DNA from: Nannocystis exedens
GTDB taxonomy: Bacteria; Myxococcota_A; Polyangia; Nannocystales; Nannocystaceae
NCBI RefSeq assembly: GCF_002343915.1
Contig: NZ_NETK01000002.1
Span: 1 to 64,000 of the forward strand
DNA: 64,000 nucleotides
Reading direction: 5' to 3'
Below the pieces are notes generated by a model. It was not told where the DNA came from. It saw only the letters and a program-made list of their open reading frames with translations, and did not search any database. Positions 36,398-44,590 of the stretch are shown one piece after another. Position numbers and translations under genes: made by a program. The stretch's first letter is position 1; the number at the start of each line of letters is the position of its first letter.

Positions 36398-39300
36398 TCA
36401 GGTGGGCGCGCTGCCGTTGTACATGGCGCTCCACTGCGCGGGGCGGAGGATCGCCCGCGAGGCGAGGTACTGATCGGCCTGGGCGATCAGGGTCGCGCCG
36501 CTGGAGCCGAGCAGCTCGCCGCGGCGGCGCCGGGCGCAGGCGGCGTGGACCGGCATGTCGGCGGTGTCGAAGCTGGCCGCGGCGGCCTCGAGGCGGACCA
36601 GCGCCTGCTGGATGTCGCCGTTCTGCGCGGCGATGCCGGCCCGGATCAGCGCGGCCATGGCGACGGAGTCGTGGCGCAGGGCGCGGTCCTCCTCGAGCTG
36701 GGCGGCGTCGCGTTCGGCGGCGGCGAGGAGGACGCCGGCGTTGTGCGGCTGCTCGCGCGCGGCCGCGATGGCGGCGAGGCCCCGCGCGTGGAGGAAGAGG
36801 ATCCGCTGGCCCTGCCAGCCGAGGATGTACGAGTTCTCGACGGCGACCCAGTTCTCCGCCAGGCGCTGCCAGGCCGAGCCGCCTTGCCCCTGGTACAGGT
36901 CGCACGAGGTCTCGAGGATCAGCGCCAGCATGTGCTGGAAGTGGAAGCCGTCCTTCGACCAGCGGCGCATCGCCCCGCGCACGCGGTCGCGGGCGCTGGT
37001 GATGTCGTCGGCGCCGAGGAGCGCGTAGGCGCTGTACAGCGCCGACCAGACCTCGCCGCACAGATCGCCGGCGTCCTCCGCCTCGCGCAGCCAGGCGTGG
37101 GCGCGGTGGCCGAGCTCGGCCAGCTCGCCGAGCATGAACAGGCCGCGCATCGTGCTCATGCGGGCGATGTCCAGCTCCCAGCCGACGCCGACGCAGCGGT
37201 CGAGCAAGATCTGGGCGCCCTGCTCGTTGTGCTCGAGCGCGCGACGCCAGCGGCCGAGCGAGACGGCGGCGATGGCGTCGACGATCTCGCACAGGCCGAG
37301 CAGGCGCGGGTCCGACAGCTGCTCGGCCAGCCGGCGCGCCTCCTTGAGCAGGGTGGTGCCGCGGCCGACGGCGTTGGCGGTGCCGCGGCTCATCACCATC
37401 GCGCCGACGCCGGCGAGGGCGCGGGCGATCCGCTGCGGCTCACCTGTCTGAAGGGCCAGGAGCAGGCCGCGCTGGTAGAAGCTGTAGCCGCGGATCGGGT
37501 CGACGAAGGCGAGGCCGACGGCCGCCGACAGGCACACGTCGAGGCGCAGCAGGTCGGCCGGCGGGACCTGGTCCTCGCGCACGGCGGCGAACCCGAGCCC
37601 GCGCAGGCTGAGCTGCGTCGAACGTGTAATGATGGACATGTTCGCCCGGCCAGGTGTGGCGGGATAGCCGAGGTCGACCTCGACCAGCGCGGGGCGCAGC
37701 ATCTGTACGCCCTGATCGATGTTGCCGCTGACGAGGAACTGCTCGCCGGCGCGGCGGCGCAGCTCGAGCGACTCGGCCGGGGCGGCGCCCTCGGCGGCGC
37801 TGGCGTAGACCGGGGCCGCCTCGGCGCTGCGACCGGCGAGCGCGAGCGCGTCGGCGCGGCGGCGGAGGAGGGCGCGCCGCTCGTCGTCGGGCAGGTCGGG
37901 GGCCCACGCGAGGGCGCGGCCGTACAGCTGCGCGGCGCGGTAGAACGCGAGCGCGGCGGCGGCTCGCTCGGCGGCGGCGACGGCGGCGGCGTGGGCCTCC
38001 TTCAGGGCGCCGGCGGCGTGGAGGTGGTGGGCCAGCAGCTCGGGGTCGTCGGCCGACTGCGCGAGCGCGTCGGCGAGGGTGCGGTGCAGCTGGGCCAGGC
38101 GCTCGCCGCCGAGCTGCGCGAGCACGGTGTCGCGGATCCGGTCGTGGTAGCACTCGACGGTGTCGCCGCTGCGCGAGGCCAGCGTGCGCAGCAGGTGCTG
38201 CGCCTGCAGCTCGCCGAGGACCGAGCGATCGGTGACGCCCGAGGCCGTGAACGCGAGGCTCGGCGGGATCGGCCGCCCGGCCACGGCGACGATGTCGAGC
38301 AGCCGCCGCGCCGCGGGGCGCAGGCCGGCGAGGCGGGTGCGCACGACGGCGTCGAGCGAGACCTCGGCCGGCGCGGCGCCGCGGTGTCCGGCGATGTGGC
38401 GCGCGAGCTCCTCGACGAACAGCGGGTTGCCGCCCGACTCGGCGGCGATCCGGCGCGCATCGGCGCGGGCGCTGTCGCTGTCGCGGCCGAGCCGCGCCAG
38501 CGCGAGCTCCTCGGCCTGATCGGGCGAGAGCGGCTCGACCAGCAGGTCGCGCACCAGCGCCTTGAGCTCGGGCCGCGCGCCGAGCCGCCGCAGCTCGCGG
38601 AGCATCGGCGCGTCGTCCTCGTCGATGCGGTACGAGCCGATGAACAGCATCGCCGGCGGATCGGGCGGCGACAGCAGCTCGGCGAGCAGGCGCGCGCTGT
38701 CCTCGTCGCCCCACTGCAGGTCGGCGATCCGCAGCACCAGCGGGCGGCGATCGGCGATCCGCGCCAGCAGCTCCTTGAGCCCGCGGAACGCCCGACGACG
38801 GGCCTCCTGCGGGTCGGGGGCGACGAAGTTGCGCTGCGGCAGATCGGCGACCACGGGCGCGCGCGCGAGGACGGGGAACAGCCGCGTGAGCTCGTGGATC
38901 TCGCGCGGCAACAGGGCCGCGGCCTCCTCTTGCGGGAGGTGGCGGAGGTGCTGCGCGAGCGCGTCGAGGACGCTGTCGAAGGCCTTGTAGGGCACGCTCT
39001 CGCGCTCGTAGCAGCGGCCCTGGAGGACGAAGGCGCGGTCGCTGCGGCGCAGCTCGGCGATGAAGCGGTCGATGAGGGCGGTCTTGCCGATGCCGGAGCG
39101 GCCGCGGACGTACACGCACACCGGCGAGCCGGCGAGCGCGAGCTGGAAGGCGTCGCGCATGGCCGACAGCAGATCGTCGCGACCGACGAAGCGGGCGCCG
39201 GACTCGGTCGGGCCGAGCGGGGCCTCGCCGAGCGCCTCGCGGATGTCGGCGCCGCCGAGCCGCGCGGCGGGGTCGCGCAGCAAGAGGCCCATGCACAGCG

Positions 39301-40084
39301 CCGCCAGCTCGGGGTCGACGCCGGGCGCGAGCTCCTGCGGCGGCGGCGGATCTTCGTGCTGCTTGGCGTGGAGGATCGCCAGCGGCGGGCCGGTGAACGG
39401 CAGGCGGCCGGTGAGCGCCTCGTAGAGCATGACGCCGATCGCGTACCAGTCGCTCGCGGGCGAGGCCGGGTTGCCCGCGGCCTGCTCGGGCGCCATCGTC
39501 GCCGGCGTGCCGAGCAGGCCGTCCTCGCCGCCCTCGGCGACGTCGTCGGCGGCGAGCCCGAAGTCGAGGACGACGACCCGGCCGTCGGCGGTCACCAGCA
39601 CGTTCGACGACTTGAGGTCGCGGTGCAGCTTGCCGGCGGCGTGCAGGGCGCTGACGCCGGCGGCGAGCTGCAGCAGGGCGGGGCGCAGGCGCTCCGGCGG
39701 CGGCGCGGCGCCTGGCCTGTCGGACATGCCCTGACGGACATGGTCGACGAAGCTGACGCCCTCGACGAACTCCATGGTGATGAACCACTCGTCGTCGTGC
39801 GAGACGAGCTGGTGGAGGCTGACGAGGTTCGGGTGCGACAGGCCGGCGGCGCTGCGGAACTCGTTCTTCAGGCGGAACAGCGCGCCGGGGTCGAGCTGGT
39901 GCAGGGTCTTGAGCGCGATGGTGCGGCCGCTGTCGCGGTCGATCGCGGCGTAGACGACGCCCATGCTGCCGGAGCCGACCCGACGCACCAGCTCGTAGCG
40001 GCCGAGCGGTCGCGGCAGGATGTCCTCAGGGACAGGTGGCGTCACCGGCAGCGAGGCGCGGGCCTGGGGCTCGTCGGGCTTCAA
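36398..40084 (-). CDS. Ser/Thr kinase fused to an AAA/STAND-type ATPase and helical repeats
   Basis: A ~1228-residue signalling protein. Kinase domain (~28-290): GSGSMGVVYAA, IALKTL, HRDLKSSNVLV, LDFGLAADD, LGTPATMAPEQAAG. Then an ATPase of the AAA_16/STAND kind: RFVGRDDLL, P-loop YVRGRSGIGKTALIDRF, LVLRIADLQWGDEDS (Walker B-like) and sensor-type GNPLFVEELARHI. The C-terminal ~500 residues are TPR-like. This architecture is typical of large myxobacterial kinases that bind nucleotide-gated partners. TTG 40084 is my best start guess; GTG 40045 is the alternative. Arrays sit in frame at 37443, 37637, 39711 and 40019. The gene follows the epimerase by 14 bp. Confidence 0.87.
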   Translation of the reverse strand: MKPDEPQARASLPVTPPVPEDILPRPLGRYELVRRVGSGSMGVVYAAIDRDSGRTIALKTLHQLDPGALFRLKNEFRSAAGLSHPNLVSLHQLVSHDDEWFITMEFVEGVSFVDHVRQGMSDRPGAAPPPERLRPALLQLAAGVSALHAAGKLHRDLKSSNVLVTADGRVVVLDFGLAADDVAEGGEDGLLGTPATMAPEQAAGNPASPASDWYAIGVMLYEALTGRLPFTGPPLAILHAKQHEDPPPPQELAPGVDPELAALCMGLLLRDPAARLGGADIREALGEAPLGPTESGARFVGRDDLLSAMRDAFQLALAGSPVCVYVRGRSGIGKTALIDRFIAELRRSDRAFVLQGRCYERESVPYKAFDSVLDALAQHLRHLPQEEAAALLPREIHELTRLFPVLARAPVVADLPQRNFVAPDPQEARRRAFRGLKELLARIADRRPLVLRIADLQWGDEDSARLLAELLSPPDPPAMLFIGSYRIDEDDAPMLRELRRLGARPELKALVRDLLVEPLSPDQAEELALARLGRDSDSARADARRIAAESGGNPLFVEELARHIAGHRGAAPAEVSLDAVVRTRLAGLRPAARRLLDIVAVAGRPIPPSLAFTASGVTDRSVLGELQAQHLLRTLASRSGDTVECYHDRIRDTVLAQLGGERLAQLHRTLADALAQSADDPELLAHHLHAAGALKEAHAAAVAAAERAAAALAFYRAAQLYGRALAWAPDLPDDERRALLRRRADALALAGRSAEAAPVYASAAEGAAPAESLELRRRAGEQFLVSGNIDQGVQMLRPALVEVDLGYPATPGRANMSIITRSTQLSLRGLGFAAVREDQVPPADLLRLDVCLSAAVGLAFVDPIRGYSFYQRGLLLALQTGEPQRIARALAGVGAMVMSRGTANAVGRGTTLLKEARRLAEQLSDPRLLGLCEIVDAIAAVSLGRWRRALEHNEQGAQILLDRCVGVGWELDIARMSTMRGLFMLGELAELGHRAHAWLREAEDAGDLCGEVWSALYSAYALLGADDITSARDRVRGAMRRWSKDGFHFQHMLALILETSCDLYQGQGGSAWQRLAENWVAVENSYILGWQGQRILFLHARGLAAIAAAREQPHNAGVLLAAAERDAAQLEEDRALRHDSVAMAALIRAGIAAQNGDIQQALVRLEAAAASFDTADMPVHAACARRRRGELLGSSGATLIAQADQYLASRAILRPAQWSAMYNGSAPT
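37443..37460. repeat. two-node CATG-type hairpin in the kinase-ATPase gene
   Basis: CCTG 37443 and CAGG 37457 with spacer TCTGAAGGGC; complementary nodes (protein LLALQTGEPQRI). Confidence 0.55.
37637..37654. repeat. two-node CATG-type hairpin in the kinase-ATPase gene
   Basis: CATG 37637 and CAGG 37651, with CGTG one period upstream (37623); read as ATPGRANMSIITR. Confidence 0.5.
39711..39742. repeat. three-node CATG-type array in the kinase domain
   Basis: CCTG 39711, CATG 39725, CATG 39739; period 14. Read in frame it gives DHVRQGMSDRPGAAPP, an extra stretch between the hinge region (MEFVEGV) and helix E of the kinase. Confidence 0.7.
40019..40036. repeat. two-node CATG-type hairpin at the kinase N-terminus
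   Basis: GATG 40019 and CAGG 40033, spacer TCCTCAGGGA; read as PPVPEDILP just before the kinase domain. Confidence 0.5.
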
Positions 40085-40098
40085 GGGCGGAGTGCGGA

Positions 40099-41253
40099 TT
40101 ATGCCACGCGCGCGGGCTCCGGGTCGCCGTCCGCGGGCAACGCCCCCGGCGGGACGCCGAGGCCGGGGCCGCAAAGCCGCGGGAGGTCGGGCGCGAGCCG
40201 CTCTTGGCTCCCCGGGGGCATCGGGTCGGCCCGCGTGAGCATGTGGGCGTCGAGGTCGGCCTCGTCGGCGAGGCGGGCCAGGGCGGCGCCGGCGGCGAGC
40301 CCGACGCGGCTCTCGATCATGCAGCCGACGAGCACCCGCAGGCCGTTTTCCCGGGCCGCGGCGATCATCGCCAGCGCCGGCGAGATCCCGCCGCACTTCA
40401 TCAGCTTGACGTTGATCCCGGCGACCCGGCCCCGCAGCGCCGCCACGTCGGCCGGCCCCTGCACGTCCTCGTCGGCGTAGATCGGCAGCGGGCAGTCGCG
40501 CGCGAGCGCCGCGAGGAGGTCGGGCCGACCCGCAGGCAGCGGCTGCTCGAGCTGCTCGACCCCGAGATCGACCAGGAGCGGGAGCAGGTCGCGCACGTCG
40601 TCCGGGGTCCAGCCGCCGTTGGCGTCGACCCGCAGCCGGGCTCGCGGGGCGGCGGCGGCGACCGCACGCGCGGCCGCGCGGTCGAAATCGCGGTCTTTTC
40701 CGAGCTTGATCTTGAGCACCGGCAGATGCGCGGCCGCGGCCGCGCGGGCGGCCATCGCCGGCAGCTCGTCGAGCGCGATCGTGTAGGAGGTGACTGCCGC
40801 CCCCGAGGTGGCCGAAAGGACATGGCGATCGAGACCTGCTCGATCGAGCACGTCGGGGTCGGCCAGCAGCTCGGCCAGCGGGAGGCCGCGGGCGCGCGCG
40901 GCCGCGTCCCACAGGGCGGTGTCGACGGCGCAGCGGGCCGCGGAGTGGGCGGGGGCGAGCTCGCGCATGCGCGCGCCGGCGGCCGTGATCGCGCGCGGGT
41001 CGGTGAGGATCTCGGGGGCCAGCTCGGCCGCGATCGCGACCGCCAGCGGCGCGGCGGCGGCCGCCGACTGACCGAGGTAGCGCACGGGCGCGGCCTCGCC
41101 GAGGCCGCGGCGATCGGGGCCGTCCGCTGCCGCGCCGTCCGGGTCGCCCGGGTCGAGGCGCACGAGCAAGCTCGGCAGTTCACTCACGGTGCCGCGCGAC
41201 AGGCCGAACGGGTGGCGCAGGCGGAGCGTGACGAGGGCGGTGCGCAGGTCCAT
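40099..41253 (-). CDS. dipeptide epimerase-like enolase-superfamily enzyme
   Basis: 384 residues, enolase superfamily (mandelate racemase/muconate lactonizing type); L-Ala-D/L-Glu epimerases recycle peptidoglycan peptides. Seen: LKIKLGKD (K-x-K general base), LRVDANGGW (first metal Asp), EQLEQPLPAG (Glu), YADEDV (Asp), INVKLMKCGG (second Lys) and GCMIES. The stretch between AELLADP and AAVTSYTIALDE holds about 18 residues (VLDRAGLDRHVLSATSG) coded by a four-node array at 40807-40852, longer than the family norm. ATG 41253 is kept. Coupled to the kinase-ATPase gene. Confidence 0.82.
   Translation of the reverse strand: MDLRTALVTLRLRHPFGLSRGTVSELPSLLVRLDPGDPDGAAADGPDRRGLGEAAPVRYLGQSAAAAAPLAVAIAAELAPEILTDPRAITAAGARMRELAPAHSAARCAVDTALWDAAARARGLPLAELLADPDVLDRAGLDRHVLSATSGAAVTSYTIALDELPAMAARAAAAAHLPVLKIKLGKDRDFDRAAARAVAAAAPRARLRVDANGGWTPDDVRDLLPLLVDLGVEQLEQPLPAGRPDLLAALARDCPLPIYADEDVQGPADVAALRGRVAGINVKLMKCGGISPALAMIAAARENGLRVLVGCMIESRVGLAAGAALARLADEADLDAHMLTRADPMPPGSQERLAPDLPRLCGPGLGVPPGALPADGDPEPARVA
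40807..40852. repeat. four-node CATG-type array inserted in the epimerase gene
   Basis: GGTG 40807, CATG 40821, CCTG 40835, CACG 40849; all steps 14 nt. It accounts for most of a family-atypical insert just before the strand leading to the K-x-K motif, the clearest candidate here for an in-frame insertion of the element. Confidence 0.75.
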
Positions 41254-41291
41254 GCCGGCCGTCACGGTGTACCACCGCCGAGGCGCCATTG

Positions 41292-41297
41292 TATCGT
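41292..41297 (+). promoter_or_regulatory. -10-like hexamer TATCGT
   Basis: Ends 8 nt before the ATG at 41306 in the 52-bp spacer divergent from the epimerase; no clear -35. Confidence 0.35.
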
Positions 41298-41305
41298 GGC
41301 CCCGC

Positions 41306-42820
41306 ATGCCAGGTCGTCGCCCCGGAGGCTCGTCCCCCAGCGTCGCGCTCGAGCGGCTGTTCGACCGCGACTCCCCGCTCTCTTATGAGGAGCGGCTCGA
41401 GGCCCTCATCCGCGCGGCGCTGCCGGAGCAGGTGCCGCGGCTGTCGTTCGGCGCCGAGCTGGCCCGCGGCGGGATGGGCTCGGTGCGGCTCGCGTTCGAC
41501 GAGGTGCTGCAGCGGCGGATGGCCGCCAAGACCATGCACGCCAAGACGTACGAGCACCTGATCCTCGTGCACGGGTTCTTGCGCGAGGCCCAGGTGACCG
41601 GGCAGCTCGACCACCCCAACATCGTGCCGATCCACGAGCTCGGCCGCGACGACCAGGGTCAGCTTTACTTCACGATGAAGCTGGTCGAGGGCCAGAGCCT
41701 CAAGGCGCTGATCGGCGGCGAGCCGGCGACCGACCACGAGCGCCTCTTCCACCGCCTCGAGATCTTCGTCAAGGTGTGCGACGCGCTGTCGTTCGCCCAC
41801 AGCCGCGGGGTGATCCACTGCGACATCAAGTCGGCCAACGTGATGGTCGGCGCCTACGGCCAGGTCTACCTGATGGACTGGGGCGGGGCCCAGCTCCTGC
41901 CCGTTCGGCCAGGCGCCGCCGAGGAGCAGTGGGTCCGCGACGCCCTGCCGCCGTTGCCGCCGTCAGAGACCGACGGGCTGGTGTTCGGCACGCCGTCGTA
42001 CATGTCGCCGGAGCAGGCCAACAGCCAGCCGCTCGACGAGCGCGCCGACGTGTTCTCGATGGGAGCGCTCCTTTACGAGGTGATGGTGGGCAAGCCGCCG
42101 TACCAGGCGCGGACGGCCATGGACGCGCTGATCCTCGCCCGCGAGGCCAAATTCGCCCCGCCCGACGCGCACGTCGCGGTGCCGTTCCCGCGCGAGCTGG
42201 TGCGCATCGTGACCCGGGCGCTACGCCGCGACCCCGACGACCGCTACCCGAGCGTGGCGGCGCTGCAGGCCGACATCGTCCGTCTGCTGCGCGGCAGCGG
42301 CAGCTTCCAGACGGTCCGCTTCGCCGCCGGCGACCACGTGATCCGCGAGGGCGAGATCGGCGACGCGGCCTACATCGTGCTGGCCGGCAAGCTCGAGGTG
42401 TACAAGCTCGAGGCCGGGCACCACGTGTCGCTGCGCTGGCTCGGGCCCGGCGACGTGTTCGGCGAGACGTCGATCTTCGCCGCCTCGCGTCGGACCGCCA
42501 GCGTGCTGGTGGTCGAGGACGCGACGCTCACCAAGATCACCAGCGATCTCATCGAGGAGGAGCTGACGTCGATGAAGCCGTGGATGGGCGCGTTCGTGCG
42601 CACCCTGGCGGCCCGCTTCGCCGGCGTCGAGAGCCGCGCGCCGCGGACGAGCGCCGCCGTCGAGCGGGCGCCGATCTCCGCCCCGCCGCGCTCCGCCCCG
42701 CCGAGCCCGCCGCCGACCGCCTCCGGCGGCGAGAGCGTGATCATCGACATCGACGAGCCGCTCGACGAGGGCCTGGACGGCAGCGACATGCACGCGACGC
42801 TGCTGGCCCGGCGCGACTGA
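41306..42820 (+). CDS. Ser/Thr kinase with cyclic-nucleotide-binding domain, unusual active site
   Basis: 504 residues. Kinase domain (~45-330): ELARGGMGSVRLAFDE, AAKTM, catalytic loop VIHCDIKSANVMV (HCD in place of HRD), LMDWGGAQL (DWG for DFG) and TPSYMSPEQANSQ. A cNMP-binding domain follows (~330-450: FAAGDHVIREGEIGDAAYIVLAGKLEVYK, LGPGDVFGETSIFAASRRTASV), with a Pro/Ser tail. The missing Arg means it belongs to the non-RD kinases; DWG still holds the metal Asp. A cAMP or cGMP signal would control it. It converges with the cyclase cassette 150 bp away. An array pair lies at 41896-41913. Confidence 0.9.
   Translation: MPGRRPGGSSPSVALERLFDRDSPLSYEERLEALIRAALPEQVPRLSFGAELARGGMGSVRLAFDEVLQRRMAAKTMHAKTYEHLILVHGFLREAQVTGQLDHPNIVPIHELGRDDQGQLYFTMKLVEGQSLKALIGGEPATDHERLFHRLEIFVKVCDALSFAHSRGVIHCDIKSANVMVGAYGQVYLMDWGGAQLLPVRPGAAEEQWVRDALPPLPPSETDGLVFGTPSYMSPEQANSQPLDERADVFSMGALLYEVMVGKPPYQARTAMDALILAREAKFAPPDAHVAVPFPRELVRIVTRALRRDPDDRYPSVAALQADIVRLLRGSGSFQTVRFAAGDHVIREGEIGDAAYIVLAGKLEVYKLEAGHHVSLRWLGPGDVFGETSIFAASRRTASVLVVEDATLTKITSDLIEEELTSMKPWMGAFVRTLAARFAGVESRAPRTSAAVERAPISAPPRSAPPSPPPTASGGESVIIDIDEPLDEGLDGSDMHATLLARRD
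41896..41913. repeat. two-node CATG-type hairpin in the cNMP-kinase gene
   Basis: Complementary CCTG 41896 and CAGG 41910, spacer CCCGTTCGGC with GTTC loop; read as LLPVRPGAAEE in the activation segment. Confidence 0.55.
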
Positions 42821-42833
42821 GGCGCGGCAGGGG

Positions 42834-42921
42834 GGTGGCCGCAGGGGCATGACTCCAGGGACATGCCTTTCGCGGCATGGTGAAGAGGACATGTCGAGCA
42901 GGACATGTCGATGAGAACATG
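42834..42921. repeat. CATG-type array between convergent genes (7 nodes)
   Basis: GGTG 42834 and CATG at 42848, 42862, 42876, 42890, 42904 and 42918; six exact 14-nt steps. Spacers include TCGAGCAGGA and TCGATGAGAA. Starts 13 nt past the kinase stop; the cyclase stop (42974) follows. Confidence 0.95.
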
Positions 42922-42973
42922 TCCTCGGCGCCTGCGCGGGACGGACCGCCCCGGCTCGGCGCTCGCTCGCGCC

Positions 42974-44200
42974 TCACGCCCGCGCGGGCAGGCCGTCGAG
43001 CAGCTCTTGCAGCGCGCGGGGCAGGGCGGTGAAGCGGACCGTAGCGCGGCCGGGGGCGGCGGCGACGACCTTGGCGTAGGCGTCGACGCCGGGCAGGGCG
43101 GCGAGCACGAGCTTGAGGTCGGCGCGCAGCGGCAGCGGGGCGGCGACCTGCAGCTCGGCGTTGTGGCGGTCGTCGTGCGCGACCAGCAGCGCCGGGACCT
43201 CCTGGCCGCCGGTGTCCTTGCCCTCGAGCGCGGTGAACACCAGCGGCTGCGGCTCGGCCAGGACGCGCCACTCGGCCGGCTCTTCGGTCATGTGGATGGC
43301 GAACGGGCCGTCGACGCCGGTGACGTCGTGGATCGTGATCGGCTCGCGCACGCCCTTGGGCCGGACCTCGAAGCAGCCGCGGGTGCGGAGGCGGTCGCCG
43401 AGGGCCCGCGCGGCCGACTCGGAGATCAGCACCTGGCCGCCCACGGTGTAGCTCTCGATGCGCGACGTCAGGTTGACGTGGCGGCCGACCACGCCGTACT
43501 TGGCGCGCTTGTTGGAGCCGATGTTGCCGACCACGACCTCGCCGGTGTGCACGCCGATGCCCATCTCGAGCGCGGGCAGGCCGTGCTCGGCCAGCTCGGC
43601 GTTGACGCGGCCCATCGCGCGCTGCATGGCGATCGCGCAGGCGACCGCGCGCTCGGGGTGGTCCTCCTGCGGCACCGGGGCGCCGAACACCGCGAGGATG
43701 GCGTCGCCGATGAACTCGTTGATCGAGCCGCGGTACTCGCCGATCACCTCGGCCATCGCGCCGAGGTAGATGTTGAGGATCGCCACCACCTGCTCGGGGC
43801 CCAGGCCCTCGCAGAGCGTCGAGAAGCCGCGCAGGTCGGAGATCAGGATCGTCAGCGTGCGCCGCTCGCCGCCGAGCTGGCGGCCCTCCGGCGAGGCGAG
43901 CAACGTGTTGACGACCTCGTCGGTGACGTGGCGGCCGAACACCTGGCGGATGAAGGCGTTGCGCAGCTCGAGCTCGACCACCAGGGCCTCGACCTGCTCG
44001 ATCTTGACGGCGAGCTGCTCCTCGATCTCGTTGGCGTGCTCGAGCGTCGAGTCGTGCAGCAGCACCAGATCGTCGTGCTCGGCCTGCAGCGCGGCGACGG
44101 CGGCCACGAATTCGGCGCGCGCCGCCGGGTCGGCCAGGAGCTCGGCCGCGGCGTCGGGGTCGGCGAGCACTCGCCGCCAGCGCGGGTCTTCCGTGAGCAT
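42974..44200 (-). CDS. class III adenylate/guanylate cyclase
   Basis: 408 residues. A leading coiled coil (~40-85, EHDDLVLLHDSTLEHANEIEEQL) joins the catalytic CHD (~108-290): ILISDLRGFSTL (first metal Asp), FIGDAILAVFGAP (second metal Asp), GIGVHTGEVVVGNIG and VNLTSRIESYT (transition-state Asn/Arg). The C-terminal ~120 residues are beta-rich and may be a PilZ-like or other ligand domain. It makes cAMP or cGMP and ends the six-gene cassette starting at 49246. The neighbouring kinase has a cNMP-binding domain, a likely receiver. Confidence 0.93.
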   Translation of the reverse strand: MLTEDPRWRRVLADPDAAAELLADPAARAEFVAAVAALQAEHDDLVLLHDSTLEHANEIEEQLAVKIEQVEALVVELELRNAFIRQVFGRHVTDEVVNTLLASPEGRQLGGERRTLTILISDLRGFSTLCEGLGPEQVVAILNIYLGAMAEVIGEYRGSINEFIGDAILAVFGAPVPQEDHPERAVACAIAMQRAMGRVNAELAEHGLPALEMGIGVHTGEVVVGNIGSNKRAKYGVVGRHVNLTSRIESYTVGGQVLISESAARALGDRLRTRGCFEVRPKGVREPITIHDVTGVDGPFAIHMTEEPAEWRVLAEPQPLVFTALEGKDTGGQEVPALLVAHDDRHNAELQVAAPLPLRADLKLVLAALPGVDAYAKVVAAAPGRATVRFTALPRALQELLDGLPARA

Positions 44201-44215
44201 GCGGGCGGCCGGCGC

Positions 44216-44590
44216 TCAGTCGAGCGCGATGACGATCGTCGGCAGGAACTTCTTGAGGTTGGGCAGCGACTTGCCCTGCCACGGGATGGTCGACGAGCCG
44301 TGGACCTTGACCTCGATGTCGCCCTTCTTGCGCGCGGCGATGGCGAACTTGTAGAGCATGTTGATGCCCGAGCTGTTCAGGAACTGCAGCTCGGTCATGC
44401 GCAGGCCGAGCGCCGGATGGTCCAGCAGGACGCGGTCGAGCAGGTCCTCGATCGGCTTGTACTCGCTGGTGCTGAGGCGGAGCACGCCCTCGAAGTGGAC
44501 CGTGCGCGCGGGCGCGTCGAACCACACGCGATAGCCGGGGCCTTTGATGTCGGTGTCCGACCCGGAGGGTCGCGTAGTTGTGTCCGTCAT
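44216..44590 (-). CDS. slr1659-like STAS-type regulator
   Basis: 124 residues. STAS-like small protein with MTELQFLNSSGINMLYKFAI (the STAS loop; Ser in LNSSG would be the phosphosite controlled by a kinase/phosphatase pair) and HFEGVLRLSTSEY. In systems like this the SpoIIE phosphatase at 45174-47534 and the ATPase at 44587-45150 act on the STAS protein. ATG 44590 overlaps the ATPase stop by 4 nt. Phosphorylation is inferred from family behaviour only. Confidence 0.82.
   Translation of the reverse strand: MTDTTTRPSGSDTDIKGPGYRVWFDAPARTVHFEGVLRLSTSEYKPIEDLLDRVLLDHPALGLRMTELQFLNSSGINMLYKFAIAARKKGDIEVKVHGSSTIPWQGKSLPNLKKFLPTIVIALD

Noticed and set aside
35972..40480. 1502-residue open frame on the plus strand
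   Set aside because: Antisense shadow of the kinase-ATPase gene, which has clear kinase and P-loop motifs.
42834..42921. Classic rho-independent terminator
   Set aside because: Hairpins are present but no T-tract follows on either strand; recorded as a repeat array instead.
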